The position numbers and the translations under genes are program-made. This document shows positions 1 to 8,410 of a stretch of 64,000 nucleotides of DNA, piece after piece (the stretch's first letter is position 1; each line of letters begins with the position of its first letter). The notes under the pieces are model-generated. The model ran no database searches and had not been told where the DNA came from. It saw nothing but the letters and a program-made list of their open reading frames with translations. The stretch is from NCBI RefSeq assembly GCF_027947535.2, contig NZ_JAAGKO020000046.1, positions 1 through 64,000 on the forward strand. The letters are read 5' to 3'. The stretch comes from Streptantibioticus silvisoli (GTDB lineage Bacteria; Actinomycetota; Actinomycetes; Streptomycetales; Streptomycetaceae).

Positions 1-2
1 AC

Positions 3-1535
3 GTGGTGACCCCGCAGCTCGTCGCCCGCCTCACCCGCGGCGTCGCCGGCAGTGGACGCGCCGTCAGCCACGCGCCGTTCACCGGCGAGAAGCTGGCCGA
101 ACTGCCCGAAGCCACCCCCGGCGAGGTCGCCGAGGCGTTCGAACGCGCCCGGCAGGCGCAGCGCGGCTGGGCCGCCACCCCCGTGCGGCAGCGTGCCGCC
201 GTGCTGCTGCGCTTCCACGACCTCGTGCTGCGCCGCCAGGCCGAGGTGCTCGACCTCATCCAGCTGGAGACCGGCAAGGCCCGGCTGCACGCCCACGAGG
301 AGGTGCAGGCCGTCGCGGTCGCCGCCCGGCACTACGGCATCAAGGCCCCCGGCTACCTGCGCCCCCGCCGGCACACCGGCGCCCTGCCGGTGCTGACGAA
401 GGTCACCGAACTGCGCCACCCGCGCGGCGTCGTCGGCCAGATCGCGCCGTGGAACTACCCGCTGGAGCTGTCCGTCGGCGACGCGCTGCCCGCCTTCGCG
501 GCCGGCAACGCCGTCGTCATGAAGCCCGACACCGAGACCGCGCTGACCGCGCTGTGGGCCCGCGAGCAGCTCATCGAGGCCGGCCTGCCGGCCGACGTGT
601 GGCAGGTCGTCATCGGCGAAGGACCGGTGGTGGGCCCCGCGGTGGTCGAGCAGGCGGACTACGTGTCGTTCACCGGGTCCACCGCCACCGGCCGCCGGGT
701 CGCCGCCCAGGCCGCCACCCGGCTGGTCGGCGCCTCCCTCGAACTCGGCGGCAAGAACGCCATGCTGGTGCTCGCCGACGCCGACCTCGACAAGGCCGCC
801 CAGGGCGCGGTGCGCGCCTGCTTCTCCTCGGCCGGCCAACTGTGCGTCTCCATCGAGCGGTTGTACGTCGACACCGCCGTCGCCACCGCCTTCCTCGACA
901 AGTTCGCCGCGCTGACCCGGCAGATCAGGCTCGGCACCGCGCTGGCCTACGGCGCCGGCATGGGCTCGCTCGCCGGGGAACGCCAACTGGCCGCCGTCAC
1001 ACGGCACGTGGACGACGCGGTGGCCAAGGGCGCCACCGTGCTGGCCGGCGGCCGCCCCCGCCCGGACGTCGGACCGTACTTCTACGAGCCGACCGTGCTG
1101 GACGGCGTCGACCCCTCGATGGCGGTCTGCGGCGACGAGACGTTCGGCCCGGTGGTCTCCGTCTACCGTTTCGACAGCGAGGACCAGGCGGTCACCCGCG
1201 CCAACGCCACCCCCTACGGGCTCAACGCCAGCGTGTGGACCCGCGACGCGCGGCGCGGCGCCCGGATCGCCGCCGCACTGCGCACCGGCACGGTCAACGT
1301 CAACGAGGGCTACGCCGCCGGCTACGGCAGCGTGCAGTCGCCGATGGGCGGCATGAAGGACTCCGGACTCGGCCGCCGCCACGGCTCCGACGGCATCCTG
1401 AAGTACACCGAGCCGCAGACCGTCGCCGCCCAGCGCGTGCTGCCGATGGGCCCCGCCCTCGGCATGACCGACGAGCGCTACGCCGCCCTGATGACCCAGG
1501 GCCTGAAGCTGATGAAGACGTTCCGCCTGCGGTGA
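3..1535 (+). CDS. gabD2: Succinate-semialdehyde dehydrogenase (NADP+), probably 5'-truncated
   Basis: Aldehyde dehydrogenase superfamily enzyme that oxidises succinic semialdehyde to succinate at the end of GABA breakdown. The 510 visible residues hold the PWNYP motif (about residue 148), a cofactor loop FTGSTATG (about 222), the general-base Glu247 in LELGGKN and the catalytic Cys281 in SAGQLC. The reading frame is open to the left edge. I recall relatives having about 20 more residues before VTPQLVARL, so the GTG at base 3 is probably internal. It is followed after 37 bp by the ChoD-like gene on the same strand, suggesting one transcript. The family is certain; the exact aldehyde substrate is inferred from overall similarity. 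Confidence 0.88.
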   Translation: MVTPQLVARLTRGVAGSGRAVSHAPFTGEKLAELPEATPGEVAEAFERARQAQRGWAATPVRQRAAVLLRFHDLVLRRQAEVLDLIQLETGKARLHAHEEVQAVAVAARHYGIKAPGYLRPRRHTGALPVLTKVTELRHPRGVVGQIAPWNYPLELSVGDALPAFAAGNAVVMKPDTETALTALWAREQLIEAGLPADVWQVVIGEGPVVGPAVVEQADYVSFTGSTATGRRVAAQAATRLVGASLELGGKNAMLVLADADLDKAAQGAVRACFSSAGQLCVSIERLYVDTAVATAFLDKFAALTRQIRLGTALAYGAGMGSLAGERQLAAVTRHVDDAVAKGATVLAGGRPRPDVGPYFYEPTVLDGVDPSMAVCGDETFGPVVSVYRFDSEDQAVTRANATPYGLNASVWTRDARRGARIAAALRTGTVNVNEGYAAGYGSVQSPMGGMKDSGLGRRHGSDGILKYTEPQTVAAQRVLPMGPALGMTDERYAALMTQGLKLMKTFRLR

Positions 1536-1572
1536 CGGCGGTTCCGATCCGTACCTACGAAAGGCTGATGGC

Positions 1573-3477
1573 GTGACCGAGGAGAACGCGAGCGCCGCCG
1601 GGTCCGGCGGCCCGGACGGCTTCGACTACGACGTGGTCGTCATCGGGTCCGGCTTCGGCGGCTCGGTGGCGGCCCTGCGGCTGACCGAGAAGGGCTACCG
1701 GGTCGGCGTGCTGGAGGCCGGCCGCCGCTTCACCCGCGAGACGCTGCCGAAGAACTCCTGGGACGTGCGCAACTACCTGTGGGCGCCCGCGCTCGGCCTG
1801 TACGGCATCCAGCGCATCCACCTGCTCAACAACGTCCTGGTGCTGGCCGGCGCCGGGGTGGGCGGCGGTTCGCTGAACTACGCCAACACCCTCTACGTCC
1901 CGCCGAAGGCGTTCTTCGACGACCGCCAGTGGGGCCACATCACCGACTGGGCCGATGAGCTGGCGCCGTTCTACGACCAGGCCAAGCGGATGCTGGGGGT
2001 GCGGACCAACCCCACGATGACCCCGTCCGACCTGCACCTGAAGGCCGCCGCCGACGGCATGGGCTACGGCGACACCTTCCACCTCGCCCCGGTCGGCGTC
2101 TTCTTCGGCGACGCCGACGACGCGGCCGGCGACCGCGTCACCACCCCGGGCGGCGAGGTGCCCGACCCGTACTTCGGCGGCGCCGGGCCCGCGCGCCGGG
2201 CCTGCGTCCAGTGCGGCGAGTGCATGACGGGCTGCCGGCACGGCGCGAAGAACACCCTGACGGAGAACTACCTCCACCTCGCGGAGTCGGCCGGCGCCGA
2301 GGTCCGCGCGATGACCACCGTCGTCGGCCTGACCGAGCACCCGCAGGGCGGCTACCGGATCGCCACCGTGCCCACCGACCGGCGCCGCAAGGCGAGGCCG
2401 GCGGTGCTGCGGGCCGGCCAGGTGGTCGTCGCGGCCGGCACCTACGGCACCCAGACCCTGCTGCACGCGGTCCGCGACCGGGGCGAACTGCCGCGCATCT
2501 CCGACCGGTTGGGCATGCTGACCCGGACCAACTCCGAGTCGCTGGTCGGCGCCCAGACCACCGACCGCCGCTACCGCGCGGCGCACGGCGCCGCCCGCGC
2601 CGACTTCACCCAGGGCGTGGCGATCACCTCCTCCGTCCACCCCAACGACCACACCCACATCGAACCGGTCCGCTACGGCAAGGGCTCCAACGCGATGGGC
2701 GCGCTGTCGGTCCTGCAGGTCCCGCACGGCGGCCGGGGCCCGCGCTGGCTGTCCTACCTGGCCAACAGCGTCAAGCACCCCTCGCTGACCGCCCGTTCGC
2801 TGTCGAACCGCAAGTGGTCGGAACGCACCATCATCGGCCTGGTCATGCAGACCTCCGACAACTCGCTGACCACGTACCGCAAGCAGAAGGGCCTGGGCAA
2901 GGGCCTGCTGACGGCCCGTCAGGGTCACGGCGCGCCCAACCCGACCTATCTGCCGGAGGGCGCCGAGGCGGCCAAGGCGGTCGCCGCCCAGATCAACGGC
3001 TTCGCCGGCAGCAGCATCGGCGAGATCGTCGACACCCCGATGACCGCGCACTTCCTCGGCGGCTGCCCGATCGCCGCCGACCCCGAGCACGGCGTCATCG
3101 ACCCCTACCAGCGGCTGTTCGGCCACCCCGGCGTCCACGTGGTCGACGGCTCCTCGGTCTCCGCCAACCTCGGCGTCAATCCGTCGCTGACGATCACCGC
3201 GCAGGCCGAACGCGCGATGTCGCTGTGGCCCAACAAGGGCGACGCCGACCCCCGCCCCGCGCAGGACGCCGCTTACGTACGCCTCGCCCCGATCGCCCCC
3301 CGTCACCCCGTCGTCCCCCCGGACGCCTTCGCCGCCCTCCTGCTCCCGGTACCGGCGCTCCCGCCGAGGGCGCGGCCGGCCGCGCGGACGGAGCCGGAAG
3401 TGGAGCCCGAAACGGAGTCGGCGGCGGAGCCAGAAGTGGAGTCGGAACCGGAGCCGGAAACGGAACCTCGGGGCTGA
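1573..3477 (+). CDS. choD: GMC-family FAD oxidoreductase, ChoD (cholesterol oxidase)-like
   Basis: Flavoprotein of 634 aa. The FAD-binding GSGFGGS motif lies at residues 23-29, followed by LEAGRRF. The middle carries a Cys cluster C-x2-C-x2-C-x3-C (Cys211, 214, 217, 221). The C-terminal domain has the family motifs HFLGG and GVNPSLTI. The sequence strongly resembles mycobacterial ChoD along its length. Members are annotated as cholesterol oxidases, but the true substrate of the actinobacterial group is poorly settled. The GTG start follows a GAAAGG ribosome binding site. The last 30 residues are a Glu/Pro/Ser repeat tail absent from the core family. It lies 37 bp after gabD2 and ends at a strong hairpin. 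Confidence 0.88.
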   Translation: MTEENASAAGSGGPDGFDYDVVVIGSGFGGSVAALRLTEKGYRVGVLEAGRRFTRETLPKNSWDVRNYLWAPALGLYGIQRIHLLNNVLVLAGAGVGGGSLNYANTLYVPPKAFFDDRQWGHITDWADELAPFYDQAKRMLGVRTNPTMTPSDLHLKAAADGMGYGDTFHLAPVGVFFGDADDAAGDRVTTPGGEVPDPYFGGAGPARRACVQCGECMTGCRHGAKNTLTENYLHLAESAGAEVRAMTTVVGLTEHPQGGYRIATVPTDRRRKARPAVLRAGQVVVAAGTYGTQTLLHAVRDRGELPRISDRLGMLTRTNSESLVGAQTTDRRYRAAHGAARADFTQGVAITSSVHPNDHTHIEPVRYGKGSNAMGALSVLQVPHGGRGPRWLSYLANSVKHPSLTARSLSNRKWSERTIIGLVMQTSDNSLTTYRKQKGLGKGLLTARQGHGAPNPTYLPEGAEAAKAVAAQINGFAGSSIGEIVDTPMTAHFLGGCPIAADPEHGVIDPYQRLFGHPGVHVVDGSSVSANLGVNPSLTITAQAERAMSLWPNKGDADPRPAQDAAYVRLAPIAPRHPVVPPDAFAALLLPVPALPPRARPAARTEPEVEPETESAAEPEVESEPEPETEPRG

Positions 3478-3520
3478 CCGAAAACGATCGGCGCCGGGCC
3501 GTCGTCGTGACGGTACGTGG

Positions 3521-3567
3521 AAGGGCTCCGCGCGGCGCTAACGGGGGGCGCCGGGCGCGGAGCCCTT
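3521..3567. terminator. Strong hairpin terminator after choD
   Basis: A perfect 13-bp stem pairs AAGGGCTCCGCGC (3521-3533) with GCGCGGAGCCCTT (3555-3567). A further inner stem GGCGC/GCGCC lies in the loop. It sits 44 bp after the choD stop. There is no U-tract, as is usual in Streptomyces terminators. Confidence 0.75.
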
Positions 3568-4156
3568 CGGGCACGCGGCGTCAGGGCGGCGCCGGGTGCC
3601 GGAGCAGGCGGCGGCGCCGGGGGGAGAGCCGACCGCACTGCTGGTCCACGGGGGTGCCGACCGATTAAAACCGGCCAGCGGGTATTCATCGTGCGCGATG
3701 TCCTGCCGTCCGCGCAACCACCGGGACGCACTCGATCGGGTGACAGCAAGGTCACCCCGGGTGGCGCACCGGCAGCGGCGGTCCGAGCCGTTCGCAGAGC
3801 GGCCGGTCCCGGGCGTCCCCGGGGGCCGACCGCCTTCTTTCGGTCGATGACCGGGCCGCTGTCCCCTGCTGACCGGTCACCTGGTGAACCGGGGCGAGGT
3901 CCCACGACGCGCAACCCAGGCACGTCTCATCGCCCCGGTGAATCCACCCAGCTGCGCCTGGGCGGGCTCCACGCGTGGTTACTCCGAGCCGACCGCCCCT
4001 GGATTGGGACGGGCAACACCTTCAACGAAGCGCGCGCCCACCGGTCACGTGCCGGACGGGTGACACGCCTCGAAAGGGTTACCCGCCCCGGCCGGCCCCG
4101 CCGCGCCGCCGCCTCCTGCCGCCCCCCGCCGCGCCGCCGCCGCCCCGCGGCCCGTG
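3568..4156. other. Gene-free spacer with a cluster of GTCACC near-palindromes
   Basis: No ORF here has convincing coding character. Several similar dyads occur: GGGTGAC-N6-GTCACCC at 3738-3757, CCGGTCACC..GGTGAACCGG at 3873-3892, and CCGGTCAC at 4041-4048 followed by GGGTGAC near 4058. They could be sites for one regulator. No promoter with good -35/-10 spacing was identified. Confidence 0.4.
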
Positions 4157-4555
4157 TCACACCCGGCCGCGGCCCAGTTCCAGCAGCGCCATCGCCAGCG
4201 CGGTGCCCGGCCGGCCCAGGCGGCCGCTGTAGGTGCCGATGACCTCGGTCTCGCGGGCCAGGCTGATCCGGCGGCCGCCGGAGGCGATCCGGGCGCGCTG
4301 GATGCCGGCCGAGACCGCCATCCGTTCCCGGACCAGGGCGATGATCCGCCGGTCGAGGTCGTCGATCACCGACCGGTCCGCGCTGACCGCGCCGACCGCC
4401 GCGTCGGTGCGCGCGCCGGTGTCCGCCGCGGCCGGGCCCGCCGGGGTCGCCGTACCGGCCGGGGTCGCCGGGTCCGCCGGGCCGGCCGGGGGCGTGGCGC
4501 TGTCCGCGGTCGTCGTACCGGCCGGGGGCGTGGTGCTGGGCGTCATGTCCGTCAC
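4157..4555 (-). CDS. Chorismate mutase, AroQ class
   Basis: Converts chorismate to prephenate, the committed step toward Phe and Tyr. The AroQ-type helical core covers about residues 60-132: DDLDRRIIALVRERM for helix 1, followed by RRISLARETEVIGTYSGRLG. The first 58 residues are a Pro/Thr/Ala/Gly-rich extension with PAGT-like repeats that is not part of the fold. An AGGAG ribosome binding site lies 8 nt before the ATG. The gene is divergent from guaA. It is preceded by a short aromatic-rich ORF and a strong hairpin on the same strand, which suggests attenuation control. The 132-aa length fits a stand-alone monofunctional mutase. Confidence 0.88.
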   Translation of the reverse strand: MTDMTPSTTPPAGTTTADSATPPAGPADPATPAGTATPAGPAAADTGARTDAAVGAVSADRSVIDDLDRRIIALVRERMAVSAGIQRARIASGGRRISLARETEVIGTYSGRLGRPGTALAMALLELGRGRV

Positions 4556-4600
4556 TCCTGGGGGAGCGGCCCCCGGAGCGGTTCGCGGTACCGGAGAACG

Positions 4601-4638
4601 CCAGGCGCCCCGGACCGAAACCGGTCCGGGGCGCCTGG
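4601..4638 (-). terminator. Attenuator hairpin before chorismate mutase
   Basis: A perfect 16-bp stem: CCAGGCGCCCCGGACC and its exact complement, separated by a 6-nt loop. It lies 18 nt after the leader-peptide stop and 45 bp before the chorismate mutase start. The 5' arm (minus strand) contains CCGGACCGG, which can instead pair with CTGGTCCGG inside the leader ORF (9 bp including one G·U), giving an antiterminator. The pairings are visible in the sequence; function is inferred. Confidence 0.75.
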
Positions 4639-4656
4639 GGGATGTCTGGGGTGCGT

Positions 4657-4728
4657 TCAGACAGCGTGGCCATGGCAGCCGGACCAGCCGGTGCCATAGG
4701 TAAACGCGAAGTGCGTGCCGCTGTACAT
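4657..4728 (-). CDS. Aromatic-rich leader peptide for chorismate mutase
   Basis: A 23-codon ORF (ATG to TGA). Codons 2, 7, 9, 11 and 15 are Tyr, Phe, Phe, Tyr and Trp, with His at 6, 19 and 21. Five aromatic residues of 23 is far above expectation for a random Streptomyces ORF. A CATAGT hexamer ends 6 nt before the ATG, so the message may be leaderless. The antiterminator segment overlaps the Trp15-Ser16-Gly17 codons. A ribosome stalled at the Phe/Tyr codons upstream would leave it free, while a ribosome moving on would cover it and allow the terminator to form. Confidence 0.7.
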   Translation of the reverse strand: MYSGTHFAFTYGTGWSGCHGHAV

Positions 4729-4811
4729 ACCGCCACTATGCCACACGGCCGCCGCCGACCGACCGGGAGCGGCCGGGACCGGGCGCGGACCGGGGGCCCT
4801 CCCCGCACCGG

Positions 4812-4856
4812 TAGAATTGCGCCATTCCCGTGAACCGTGCAAGAACCGCCGGAAGG
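4812..4856 (+). promoter_or_regulatory. guaA promoter -10 and ribosome binding site
   Basis: TAGAAT at 4812-4817 matches the TANNNT -10 pattern. GGAAGG at 4851-4856 is a good ribosome binding site 6 nt before the GTG at 4863, supporting that start over the upstream in-frame GTG at 4830. Confidence 0.55.
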
Positions 4857-4862
4857 CCGCCC

Positions 4863-6446
4863 GTGGCATCAGCGACCCCCGCTCCCCCCGAGACCGTGCT
4901 GGTCGTCGACTTCGGCGCGCAGTACGCACAGCTCATCGCCCGCCGGGTCCGGGAGGCCCGGGTCTACAGCGAGATCGTCCCGAGCACCATGCCGGTCGCC
5001 GAGATGCTGGCGAAGCGCCCCAGGGCCATCATCCTGTCCGGCGGCCCCTCCTCCGTCTACGCGCCGGGCGCCCCGGCCATCGACCGCGCGCTGTTCGAGG
5101 CCGGTGTCCCGGTCTTCGGCATGTGCTACGGATTCCAGCTGATGGCGATCACCCTCGGCGGCACCGTCGACAACAACGGGCGCCGCGAGTACGGCCGCAC
5201 CCCGCTCGCCGTCGGCCTGACCGGCTCGACGCTGTTCGAGGGCACCCCGGCCGAGCAGTCGGTGTGGATGTCGCACGGCGACGCGTGCTCGGCCGCCCCC
5301 GAGGGCTTCGCCGTCACCGCCTCCACCGACTCCGTGCCGGTCGCCGCCTTCGAGGACGACGAGCGCCGGCTGTACGGCGTGCAGTACCACCCGGAGGTCA
5401 TGCACACCACGCACGGCCAGCAGGTCCTGGAGCACTTCCTGTACCGCGGCGCCGGCATCGAGCCGACCTGGACCACCCACAACGTGGTCGAGGAGCAGGT
5501 CGCCGCGATCCAGCGGCAGGTCGGCGACAAGCGCGTCATCTGCGGCCTGTCCGGCGGCGTGGACTCCGCGGTCGCCGCGGCCCTGGTGCAAAAGGCCGTC
5601 GGCGACCAGCTGACCTGCGTCTTCGTCGACCACGGCCTGCTGCGCAAGGGCGAGGCCGAACAGGTCGAGAAGGACTTCGTGGCCGCCACCGGCGTGCGGC
5701 TGAAGGTCGTCGACGCCCAGGAGCGGTTCCTGACCGCGCTGGCCGGGCGGACCGACCCGGAGGAGAAGCGGAAGATCATCGGCCGGGAGTTCATCCGGGT
5801 CTTCGAGCAGGCCGCCTCCGAGGTCGTCGCCGAGGCCGGCGAGCACGGCGAAGCGGTGGAGTTCCTGGTGCAGGGCACCCTCTACCCGGACGTCGTCGAG
5901 TCCGGCGGCGGCACCGGCACCGCCAACATCAAGTCGCACCACAACGTCGGCGGCCTCCCCGAGGACCTCCAGTTCCAGCTGGTCGAACCGCTGCGCCAGC
6001 TGTTCAAGGACGAGGTCCGCAAGGTCGGCGAGGAACTCGGCCTGCCGTCGGAGATCGTCTGGCGCCAGCCGTTCCCCGGTCCCGGCCTGGGCATCCGGAT
6101 CATCGGCGAGGTCAACGGCCCGCGGCTCGACCTGCTGCGCGAGGCCGACGCCATCGCCCGCGAGGAGCTGACCGCGGCCGGCCTGGACCGCGACATCTGG
6201 CAGTGCCCGGTCGTGCTGCTGGCCGACGTCCGCTCGGTCGGCGTCCAGGGCGACGGCCGCACCTACGGTCACCCGATCGTGTTGCGCCCGGTCTCCTCCG
6301 AGGACGCCATGACCGCCGACTGGTCCCGCCTGCCGTACGACGTGCTGGCCCGCATCTCCACCCGCATCACCAACGAGGTCGCCGACGTCAACCGCGTCGT
6401 GCTCGACATCACCAGCAAGCCGCCGGGGACCATCGAGTGGGAGTGA
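4863..6446 (+). CDS. guaA: GMP synthase (glutamine-hydrolysing)
   Basis: Catalyses XMP + ATP + glutamine to GMP, the last step of guanine nucleotide synthesis. The N-terminal class I amidotransferase domain starts with [17 protein letters not shown] and carries the catalytic Cys in FGMCYGF and the His/Glu in QYHPEV. The ATP-pyrophosphatase domain has the P-loop [10 protein letters not shown]. The C-terminal dimerisation domain ends in the characteristic KPPGTIEWE. All conserved residues are present and the 527-aa length is normal. GTG 4863 is preferred because of its ribosome binding site; translation from GTG 4830 would add 11 residues. It is followed by a strong terminator, so it is probably monocistronic. 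Confidence 0.96.
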   Translation: MASATPAPPETVLVVDFGAQYAQLIARRVREARVYSEIVPSTMPVAEMLAKRPRAIILSGGPSSVYAPGAPAIDRALFEAGVPVFGMCYGFQLMAITLGGTVDNNGRREYGRTPLAVGLTGSTLFEGTPAEQSVWMSHGDACSAAPEGFAVTASTDSVPVAAFEDDERRLYGVQYHPEVMHTTHGQQVLEHFLYRGAGIEPTWTTHNVVEEQVAAIQRQVGDKRVICGLSGGVDSAVAAALVQKAVGDQLTCVFVDHGLLRKGEAEQVEKDFVAATGVRLKVVDAQERFLTALAGRTDPEEKRKIIGREFIRVFEQAASEVVAEAGEHGEAVEFLVQGTLYPDVVESGGGTGTANIKSHHNVGGLPEDLQFQLVEPLRQLFKDEVRKVGEELGLPSEIVWRQPFPGPGLGIRIIGEVNGPRLDLLREADAIAREELTAAGLDRDIWQCPVVLLADVRSVGVQGDGRTYGHPIVLRPVSSEDAMTADWSRLPYDVLARISTRITNEVADVNRVVLDITSKPPGTIEWE

Positions 6447-6467
6447 CCTCCCGCGCGTGAGATCCGA

Positions 6468-6504
6468 CGAAGGGGCCCGGCGTACGTCACGCCGGGCCCC
6501 TTCG
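6468..6504 (+). terminator. guaA terminator
   Basis: A perfect 16-bp stem, CGAAGGGGCCCGGCGT (6468-6483) with its complement at 6489-6504, around a 5-nt loop, 22 bp after the guaA stop. Confidence 0.85.
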
Positions 6505-6610
6505 CCGTCCGCCCCTGCGCCTTCTGTGACGTCACCGTCTGCGTCTGCGTCCGTGCCTTCGCTTCCGCGGCGGCCCGCCGGCGAGCTGTCCCACCGCAGA
6601 GACCGGGCGC

Positions 6611-6655
6611 ATTCAGTGCCCGGGATGCTGAATGGGCCGGTGGCACGCCTAGGAT
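6611..6655 (+). promoter_or_regulatory. LysR-type operator overlapping the promoter of the LysR gene
   Basis: ATTCAG-N11-CTGAAT (6611-6633) is a perfect dyad of LysR type. Its right arm lies where a -35 would be for the -10 TAGGAT at 6650-6655. The GTG at 6663 is 7 nt after that -10, so the mRNA is probably leaderless and autoregulated. Confidence 0.55.
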
Positions 6656-6662
6656 GCCGACC

Positions 6663-7571
6663 GTGGAACTGAGACATCTGGAGTACTTCGTCGCGGTCGC
6701 CGAGGAACGCCACTTCACCCGCGCCGCCGAACGCCTCATGGTCTCGCAGTCCGGGCTGTCGGCGTCGGTGCGCTCGCTGGAGCGCGAACTGGGCGCCCGG
6801 CTGTTCGTCCGCAGCACCCGCAGCGTCGAACTCACCGGCGCCGGACGGGCGTTGCTGACCGAGGCGAACCGGACGCTGTCCTGCGTCAGGGCCGCCCGGG
6901 AGGCGGTCGCCGCGGTGCAGGGGCTGCTGCGCGGCTCGCTGGCGGTCGGCACCGAGCAGTGCCTGGTCGGCGTGCACGTGCCCGCGCTGCTGGCCCGGTT
7001 CCGCTCGGCGCACCCGCAGGTGGAGATCCGGCTGCGGCAGGCGGGGTCGGCCGGTCTCGCGGAGGACGTGCAGGCCGGGCGGCTGGACCTGGCGTTCGTC
7101 TCACTGGCCGGCCCGGTGCCGGACGGGGTGCGGCTGCTGCCGCTGGAGTGCGAGCCGATGGTGCTGCTGTGCCACCCCGACCACCCGCTGGCCGGCGAGG
7201 AACGCGTCGCGTGGGCCAAGCTGGCCGGCGAGCCGTTCGTGGACTTCCACGGCGACTGGGGTGCCCGCGGTGTCACCGACCGGGCGTTCGCCGCCGCCGG
7301 GGTGGAACGCCGGGTCGACCTGGAGGTCAACGACGTCCACACCCTGCTCGACCTGGTCGGCCACGGCCTCGGCGTCGCCGTCGTGCCGCGCCACTTCCGC
7401 GCCAAGGAGCAGGCCGCCGCCCTGCGCGCCGTCCCCCTCGACGGCGACCAGCACCTCTGGCAGGTCTCCGTCGCCCTCCCCGACGAGGACCGCACGGCCC
7501 CGGCCGCCCGCGAACTGCTGTCCTACCTCGACCTCCCGCGCCGCGCCGCCGCGAGCACGCCGGGGAAGTGA
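6663..7571 (+). CDS. LysR-family transcriptional regulator
   Basis: A 302-aa LTTR. The N-terminal winged HTH (LRHLEYFVAVAEERHFTRAAERL, then SQSGLSASVRSLERELGARLF) fills residues 1-62, followed by a two-lobed effector-binding domain (about 88-290). GTG 6663 gives the usual VELRHLEYF start and fits a leaderless message; ATG 6654 would overlap the -10. The gene stands alone between guaA and a convergent nucleotidyltransferase-like gene, so its target cannot be read from context. Autoregulation is likely from the dyad upstream. Confidence 0.9.
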   Translation: MELRHLEYFVAVAEERHFTRAAERLMVSQSGLSASVRSLERELGARLFVRSTRSVELTGAGRALLTEANRTLSCVRAAREAVAAVQGLLRGSLAVGTEQCLVGVHVPALLARFRSAHPQVEIRLRQAGSAGLAEDVQAGRLDLAFVSLAGPVPDGVRLLPLECEPMVLLCHPDHPLAGEERVAWAKLAGEPFVDFHGDWGARGVTDRAFAAAGVERRVDLEVNDVHTLLDLVGHGLGVAVVPRHFRAKEQAAALRAVPLDGDQHLWQVSVALPDEDRTAPAARELLSYLDLPRRAAASTPGK

Positions 7572-7595
7572 CCGCCGGCTCCGCCGCTGCCGCTG

Positions 7596-8195
7596 TCAGT
7601 CCGGCAGGCGGGACAGTTCGCCGGCGCGGCGCAGGTCCTTGGGGCGGGCGGACGCGCGGCGCATGCGGATCAGGTCGTCACGGCGCAGGTAGCGGACGGT
7701 GAGGCCGTCCGCGGCGGTGGTGGTGTGCGCGCGGTCGAGGAAGCCGCCGACCGCCAGGCCCCAGCGCAGGGCGGGGGTGCACAGGTCGCCGCCGACGGAC
7801 GCGGCGGCGAACCGCACCTTCGGCAGCCGGAACGCCGCCGGGGCGAGGGGGACCGGCCGGCCCGCTTCGTCGAGCAGGCGGGCGGCCACCGCGCTGAACG
7901 CGGCGGTCAGCGCCCCGGCCCCGGCCGGGGCGCCGTCCCACAGCAGGTCGAGATCGCCGGTCGGTTCGGCCGAGCCGTGCATGATGCCCGCGCACTGCCC
8001 GATGACCACGACCCGCGCGCCGGCCGCGTCGAGCGCGCGCAGCAGCGGGAACGGGTCGAAGCCGGCCGCGCTGTCCGTCGCGAAGGTCCCGGTGTCCTCG
8101 TCCGCGTCGTCGTGCGTGCGGCCGGTGAGCGGGCGGTCCCGCGCCGACTCCCGGGTGCGCCGGGCCGATGCGCGCAGCCGCTCCAGCGGCGTCAC
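7596..8195 (-). CDS. Nucleotidyltransferase-fold protein of unknown function
   Basis: A 199-aa protein. RVVVIGQCAGIMHGSAEPTGDLDLLWDG resembles the start of a Pol-beta-type nucleotidyltransferase domain, with the Asp-x-Asp pair in GDLDLL as the likely metal ligands. The C-terminal YLRRDDLIRMRRASARPKDLRR is also typical of stand-alone MNT/AbiEii-like domains. The residues before about 48 are polar and probably disordered. No partner toxin or kinase gene is adjacent. It lies convergent with the LysR gene, and its 5' side holds a dispersed repeat element. The fold is moderately sure; the substrate is unknown. Confidence 0.6.
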   Translation of the reverse strand: MTPLERLRASARRTRESARDRPLTGRTHDDADEDTGTFATDSAAGFDPFPLLRALDAAGARVVVIGQCAGIMHGSAEPTGDLDLLWDGAPAGAGALTAAFSAVAARLLDEAGRPVPLAPAAFRLPKVRFAAASVGGDLCTPALRWGLAVGGFLDRAHTTTAADGLTVRYLRRDDLIRMRRASARPKDLRRAGELSRLPD

Positions 8196-8287
8196 GCCCG
8201 GCCCCCGAGGCGTCCGGCGCAGGCGGTGCCACGGCGGCCGGAGGTGACCGGGGTCGGAACGCGGCGCATCGTCGGTGCCTCTCCGCC

Positions 8288-8331
8288 CTTTCGTTGACTG
8301 GTTGTTGACTACGACAACGTTGACGGTAACA
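8288..8331 (+). repeat. Dispersed 44-bp hairpin element, copy 1 (divergent)
   Basis: Contains CGTTGACTGGTTGTTGAC, matching the core CGTTGTCTGGTCGTTGAC of the copies at 19518 and 63748. This copy runs into a reversed arm (AACAACGACCAGTCAAC, 8328-8344), so the site is a near-palindrome. It lies between a DUF397 gene and the nucleotidyltransferase gene. Confidence 0.6.
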
Positions 8332-8410
8332 ACGACCAGTCAACGGTTCGCCGGACAACGGTACGCCCCCACCGCCGACGCGGGCCGTGGGGGCGACGGG
8401 TGCGGTGGGG

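Noticed and set aside
1555-3306. 583-aa open frame antisense to choD
   Set aside because: Antisense shadow of the high-GC choD gene; composition is Gly/Val/Arg/Ala-rich with no recognisable domain.
7596-8195. AbiE/MNT-HEPN toxin-antitoxin pair
   Set aside because: Only the nucleotidyltransferase-like protein is present; no HEPN or AbiEi partner lies next to it.
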